From: Echria macrotheca
Lineage: Eukaryota; Ascomycota; Sordariomycetes; Sordariales; Schizotheciaceae
Assembly: GCA_030411725.1 (NCBI GenBank)
Contig: MU839840.1
Span: 434,001-498,000, forward strand
Direction: 5' to 3'
Length of the DNA stretch: 64,000 bases
The position numbers and the translations under genes are program-made. Positions within the stretch are counted from its first letter, which is position 1, and every line of letters starts with the position of its first letter. Shown piece by piece: positions 59,398 to 64,000 of the stretch. The notes under the pieces are model-generated. The model did not search any database. It was not told where the DNA came from and saw only the letters and a program-made list of their open reading frames with translations.

Positions 59398-60476
59398 TCA
59401 ACGAGCCAATGAGCGAAGAGTGACGTATAAATCATCGCCATGAAATATCTCCTCTGTCAGATATACGCGACTGGGCAGGTGCATCAGATGAGGTATACGT
59501 AAACATACACCGTTTCCTGGGATGCTTACGAATTCGAGGACGAGATAAGAGGTACAGTGTCCATCATCATCAAACGACTGATCTGGCTCGCCGTCTACAA
59601 AATATATGCCTTCACCCTCTAGACTAGCATCCATCAGGTCCACCCGTATCGGCTCCCCCATTACGCCAAGGAAGATCTTGGCTCTATACCGATCATAGTA
59701 TGTATACGCCGCTTCCGTAGTTCATTGCCTCTTTCATGCTTCTTGACACCATTATAAGTCAATTTACCCAGGCATGAGGCTCAAGTCGCAGGATACCTAG
59801 GTATGCAAATGTAGAGACATGATCGAGTGTAGGGCATACAGACAGTCCTTGACCGCCCAACGGATCCGACCAGTCAGTTTGGAAAAGACGGACTTCCTCC
59901 GTTGTTCCGACTAGGTAAGAAGCTTCCATATTTGGTGTTCGTTCGTCTCTGCGGATGATCTCGTCGCCCAGCCCTTGGTATCTAAAACGTCTGGACGGGC
60001 TGGTACATATACAGATAGATATGTTAGGCTTAGCAGATGCACACTGGTAGGGGAGATAGGTAGGAGGCACACAGACCACTCGCTGTGTCATCCTCCTCTT
60101 CCACATTTCATCATCCTTTGCCACCACTAACCAGGACCGTACATAGGACATATAACCAGAGAAATTATGCCTTTTGGGTACAGCTAGGGTTTTCTGTTGT
60201 GGGGTGGATGCCTTAGGCCCCACACCACCATATCTTCTATCCTGGGCCTTCCAGCCTTTTCCACCTTCTTCACCATCATCACCATAGGTCAGATAGATCT
60301 ATGGATGAGTTCACCCACACCCCCCCATCATTTTCAGATTCTGCAAGGAGGGATATACTAAAACTCTGTCCTATACCCCCTTGTTCATATCCATACCGGT
60401 CACTGCTTTGCACAGACTGCCTATCAACCAGCTTTATTAACCCCTCGAAATCACAAACTTCAACAGTGTAAGCCAA
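59398..60476 (-). pseudogene. Possible broken or multi-exon hypothetical gene
   Basis: Three successive minus-strand frames look protein-like but need frame changes to connect. The first (60476-60279) starts MAYTVEVCDFEGLIKLVD. It is overlapped by another frame reading YGDDGEEGGKGWKAQDRRYGG, which runs into GYMSYVRSWLVVAKDDEMW and ends near 59759. The last (to 59398) reads FLGVMGEPIRVDLMDASLEG, then YLVLEFVSIPGNGVCLRI. Donor GTAAAT at 59766 and an acceptor near 59663 would join the last two in phase; no good join was found for the first two. Codon use is much less GC-biased than in the other genes. I do not recognise the product. Either a lineage-specific gene with introns I could not place or a decayed gene. 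Confidence 0.35.
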
Positions 60477-62515
60477 ACCGCGATGGCGTTACGTGGAGAG
60501 CAGCCGCCACACTGACCGTGACTGTGGTGATTCCACTCACAACCGCCAGAAATACACCTCCCGTTATACGTAAGGTAGGTAAGTACTCCCGCCGTCCTCT
60601 CTCGGCTCATCCCCTATCTATCACCAAGGAAAACGCTGCAAAACAAGGCGACAGAAATCTATAACGAAACAAGCCTGGTCTGAGACGCCGTGGTCAGCCC
60701 AATGCCAGCTGGTAGAAGAAGCAGCACACACAAACACCTCTGTGTGTGTTTGGCCCCAATTCCGAAACGCGAGGCTACCACTATGGCTGCATCTCAGATG
60801 ATAGTTGGAAGATCCCCGATCACAGCTTCTAACCAATCTTGAACTTGTAACACACATGGCAGAGAGTAGTACCCCCCTAGGTCTAATGCACCAGCCTGCA
60901 CAGATCTACAAAATATCAATCCACTCTGTCCACGAACGGATGTAGTAGACATCTATATACAAAAAAATAAACTTCAGCTTTGGTTCCATGGTTGGGTGGA
61001 ATTCCTCGCTGGTGTGTAGATTATTGAGAAACATGTCAGTGTACCTATGCCGGTAGCTTCAAGCCGTACTGTTCGTTTACCTGACGATAGAAAAATAAGG
61101 TACCTACGTAGGTATACTCACAACAGAAACACCGAACAAGATAAAAAAAGAGGACTTTGGACTACTAGGTACCTATATTACCCGCCCCTAGGTACCTAGC
61201 CTCTACCCCAGTAGGTTAGTTAGTGACCGAGAACGTCTGGGAAACCCGATTCACTAGCAGTTTTTTTCTCACCGGCGGAGTTTTATATGCATATAGTAGA
61301 CCCAACAGACACAGGCATATCTATAAGGAAGGGCGCAGCGATGCACCGTATCTTGACTGAATCGGTTGGATCGACAAAACAAGGATATATGGTAAGGTAG
61401 TTAGTTTTCTTGCTAGGAGAGACTTTATATCGGGGGGGGGGCTATGATATTCAGTGCGCGTTCCGATCGAAAAAGGCTTTGGGAATGTCTATCGATATTG
61501 TACCTCTCTATTGTCCTGTCAGAACAAATTCTCAACTATGTATCAGATGTGCAATACCTATCCCCAATCGCCAGAGACACACGGGGTCGTTAGAAACCGG
61601 GCATAATCCGATGACATATATCTATACCTGCCTACCTGAGGTTGCTAGGTACCTCATCTAGGGCCTCGGCACTTGTACTCGGGGCAAATGGGATTCCATT
61701 CCATGTGGTATCCAAGGTTATGTACCTACCTAGTTCTAGTATGTTTCGTGCCATTAACATAAACGTCAGACATTATGAGCAACTGGGACTATTGATAACC
61801 AGTCTCAGTGCGTTGGGGGCCTCAGTAGGCAACAAGAGACTTCTGCTGGCCTGTGGGTGAACACTAGGTATGCTAAGAAAAAAAAGGCTACTAGTATATA
61901 CTCTCTTATTTAGAGACCTATATAGAGTGTTTCCTTTTTAATATGCAGAGAATCCATCCATATATTCCAGTCTGATAGACCAGCGCCACTTAATTCCCCC
62001 TCCCTACACGCATACTTGGGCTATCTTACCGGTCAACCCATACCCAGGTAGGTACATACGCTCTTCTTCTTCACCTTTTCATCAAAAAAGAAAATTGTTT
62101 CCGACGTCAAACCCTGTGTCGAATACCATAAATACCTACACAAGCCTTGTCAAGATGGTCCACTTCAGCTGTGATATACAGACAGGCAAGAGGAATGAAT
62201 GATCATAGACGTTCAAAAGAGGTCTCCCGGTCGTTCTTGCTCGAGAGTCACCGGACCGGGATGGTCACAGACACCGACCGGATTTGGACCAGAGGTGAAT
62301 TCAAATGTCAGCAGCGAGACCTAACTCTCGAAGGTTGGAAAACGACTGAGCACCAGTCTTACGCCGGCGTGACCTCCGAAAAACGGAGACATAACTTCAT
62401 AAAGTGAATAGGTAGTCAAATATATACGAGAATTTTTTATCACCGTCAGAGACAATCTCTCTCACAAGTCCACGTCGGACTTATTACTACACGGCCATTA
62501 CACACCATTACACCA
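60477..62515. other. AT-richer region with TAGGTACCTA-type words
   Basis: About 2 kb without a gene. Words such as TAGGTACCTA, CCTAGGTACC and GTAGGTAC recur (near 60570, 61100, 61165, 61190, 61650, 61725 and 62045), together with TATATA-rich stretches and a G run at about 61431. The downstream part includes the 3' region of the GDSL gene. Confidence 0.5.
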
Positions 62516-63728
62516 TTAAGCACCCAGACTATCCCACCCGCTCGACGTGTACCTCGTGCCGTACTTGGACTTGCCAGCCACCACATCGACAAAGTTGCTC
62601 GCAATGACCGAGTCTGCATACCCCGTTAGTTAGCCATCACTCACCCTATAGACAAAAACACACAAACACAACGACAGAGGAAAAGAACATACCAGTCTTA
62701 TCCGAAGGATGCAACTCATCATACCACAAAAACCCCGACCGCGGCCCCAACGCAGTCTGGTCGACACAGACCGAGCTATTCGTCGCCAGACAGTGATGCC
62801 AATACCCCGTGACATTATACGGCGCATCGAGATAAGTTTTGGGCGAAGCAACAATATCCATAATCAGGCTGTGCACGTCAAACACGTCCACCATGGCTCC
62901 AGGCCACCGCGACTTGATGACGACCTGGAACGGCACGCCGTACGCAAAGATCTTGTTCACGCTGGTCGTGTACTCCTTGATCTTGAACGCGTACTCGGTC
63001 ACGTTATACGCCGTCTTGTTCGCCCAGAACTGGCTGTCGAGCGTGCCGCCGCCGCCGTTCGCGGCGGCGGGCGCATACAGCGGCGCGAGCTCGAGGGGCG
63101 CCGTGTTGAGCAGCACGAAGCGGCGCCCCCCGTTTTTGTATATGGCGTCCAGCACGGCCCACACGCACTCGACGTAGTCCGATATCGTCGTCCCGGGCGC
63201 CTGCGAGTCCGACAGGAAGCCGCCATACCCTAAATCGTTGGTGCCGATCCAGAGCGCGTACACGGTCCCGTCGGCGGTGCGCGGCTTCGGAAACACGGAC
63301 TTGAAGTTCACGTCGGCCTCGAACGAGGGGATCTCGTCGTCGAGCACCGACGGGAACGGCGCCTTGATGGCGGCGAAGTAGCGCGACACGAGCTTGTTGG
63401 AGCACGTCGCGCCCGACACGGCGTAGTCGACCAGGCTGGCGTTGACGGCGCGCGCGGCGTACTGCGCCCAGTTGAGGCCGCCGCTGGCTGTCGTCGTGGA
63501 TTCCGTCTGCAGCTGGCCCGGCGGCGGCGCCTTGCCGCCGTTGTTGATGTAGTAGCCTAGCCGGCCGTTGTCGGTGTAGCTGTCGCCAAAGGTGACGAGC
63601 GTGTCGAACGAGGAGGACTTGCCGGGGTTGGGAGGAGCGGCGGCGCCGCACTTGGCTCTGGGACAGGGGCCGGCGCCGGCCAGGACGGCTGATGCGCCGG
63701 CGGCGACGAGAAGGAGGGAGAACAGCAT
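62516..63728 (-). CDS. Secreted GDSL/SGNH esterase (CE16 acetylesterase type)
   Basis: Two exons were inferred, 63728-62693 and 62613-62516, giving 377 residues. The 79-nt intron has a GCTAACT branch site. The start at 63728 gives a signal peptide (MLFSLLLVAAGASAVLA). An ATG-like extension to 63890 would bury it and was refused. SGNH blocks: FGDSYTDNG with the nucleophile Ser50, an oxyanion-type Gly in GLNWAQY, ALWIGTND (block III Asn), and the catalytic WYDELHP (Asp337, His340). Several N-glycosylation sequons are present. The arrangement matches fungal CE16 acetylesterases, which remove acetyl groups from xylo- or manno-oligosaccharides outside the cell. Without the second exon the protein would end in a hydrophobic run after the catalytic His. 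The substrate is inferred from the family. Confidence 0.9.
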
Positions 63729-64000
63729 AGTTATCGACAGACGACGCTGAGGTTTACTCTCTCTCAATTGCAGCGGCAGCAGACCAAGAACCCAAAACCC
63801 GGGAACCAGGGACCGCTCCCGTCGTCTAGTCGCTGCTTTATACACCGAGGAGGCTATGTGACATTTTCCTCTCTTTTCTCCAAATCCCATTCACCCGGGA
63901 ATAGAAGCGGCAGCAACGGGACCCCGCGAATGCAGGCTATATTGCTCTGTCGTCCAGGGCGGGCGGCCCGGCCGACGGAAATAGGTAGGAGGGGAACCCG
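63729..64000. promoter_or_regulatory. Promoter of the GDSL esterase gene
   Basis: A TATAAA word on the minus strand (63842-63837) lies about 110 bases before the start codon, a normal distance for a regulated fungal TATA promoter. The window ends within this region. Confidence 0.55.

Noticed and set aside
63729..63890. 54-codon N-terminal extension of the GDSL esterase
   Set aside because: It would hide the clear signal peptide that starts at 63728, and it overlaps the TATA box.
1..64000. Biosynthetic cluster, CRISPR array or defence island
   Set aside because: No PKS, NRPS, terpene or P450 genes, no regularly spaced repeats and no prokaryotic features; gene functions are mixed.

Overview
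The window looks like nuclear DNA of a filamentous ascomycete, most likely a sordariomycete (Neurospora/Chaetomium-like). Genes are split by short introns (39-165 nt) with GTRNGT-type donors and CTAAC/CTGAC branch sites. Exons are GC-rich. The proteins are fungal: an APSES factor of the Xbp1 type, Cns1, Tim21, Glo3, a VIB-1/NDT80 factor, a kelch-TM surface protein and a GPI-anchored Thr-rich wall protein. Exon joins were made by hand, by matching reading phase, splice consensus and family motifs; no alignment or transcript data were used.

Layout. 0-9 kb: an Xbp1-like APSES transcription factor (+), then Cns1 co-chaperone (-) and an MFS transporter with an 18-nt microexon (-). 10.8-18.7 kb: three minus-strand genes. 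These are an uncharacterised protein whose HELGH zincin-type motif is split by an intron, an inositol-monophosphatase family enzyme, and a 1093-residue GPI-anchored Thr-rich protein with four consecutive mini-exons. 18.7-22.1 kb: a 3.4 kb divergent spacer. 22.1-24.9 kb: a kelch-repeat type I membrane protein (+). 25.3 kb: a tRNA-like gene with an apparent intron. 26.3-26.9 kb: a 190-residue protein starting MGCNES, probably lipid-anchored (-). 28.1-29.5 kb: a BTB-like/bromodomain fusion (+). 29.9-32.9 kb: Tim21 (-) and Glo3 ArfGAP (+), divergently transcribed from a 375-bp shared promoter. 36.9-38.4 kb: a fungal LRR-like protein (-). 38.4-49.5 kb: an 11-kb gene-free stretch of normal GC. 49.5-52.0 kb: a VIB-1/XprG-type NDT80 transcription factor (+) whose start codon must lie in an upstream exon. 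52-62.5 kb: almost gene-free. Its distal part (about 58-62.5 kb) is visibly more AT-rich, is full of TAGGTACCTA-type words, and holds a tRNA-like element and a broken-looking gene. 62.5-63.7 kb: a secreted GDSL/CE16-type acetylesterase (-).

The genes do not form a biosynthetic cluster or defence island. The set mixes housekeeping functions (protein import, COPI trafficking, Hsp90 folding, inositol phosphate metabolism) with regulators and cell-surface or secreted proteins. The observations most worth checking are the intron-split HELGH protein, the BTB-bromodomain fusion with Trp at the usual acetyl-lysine Asn position, the mini-exon cassette with 39-nt introns, the MFS microexon, the dual-acylation N-terminus and the very long spacer before the VIB-1-like gene.
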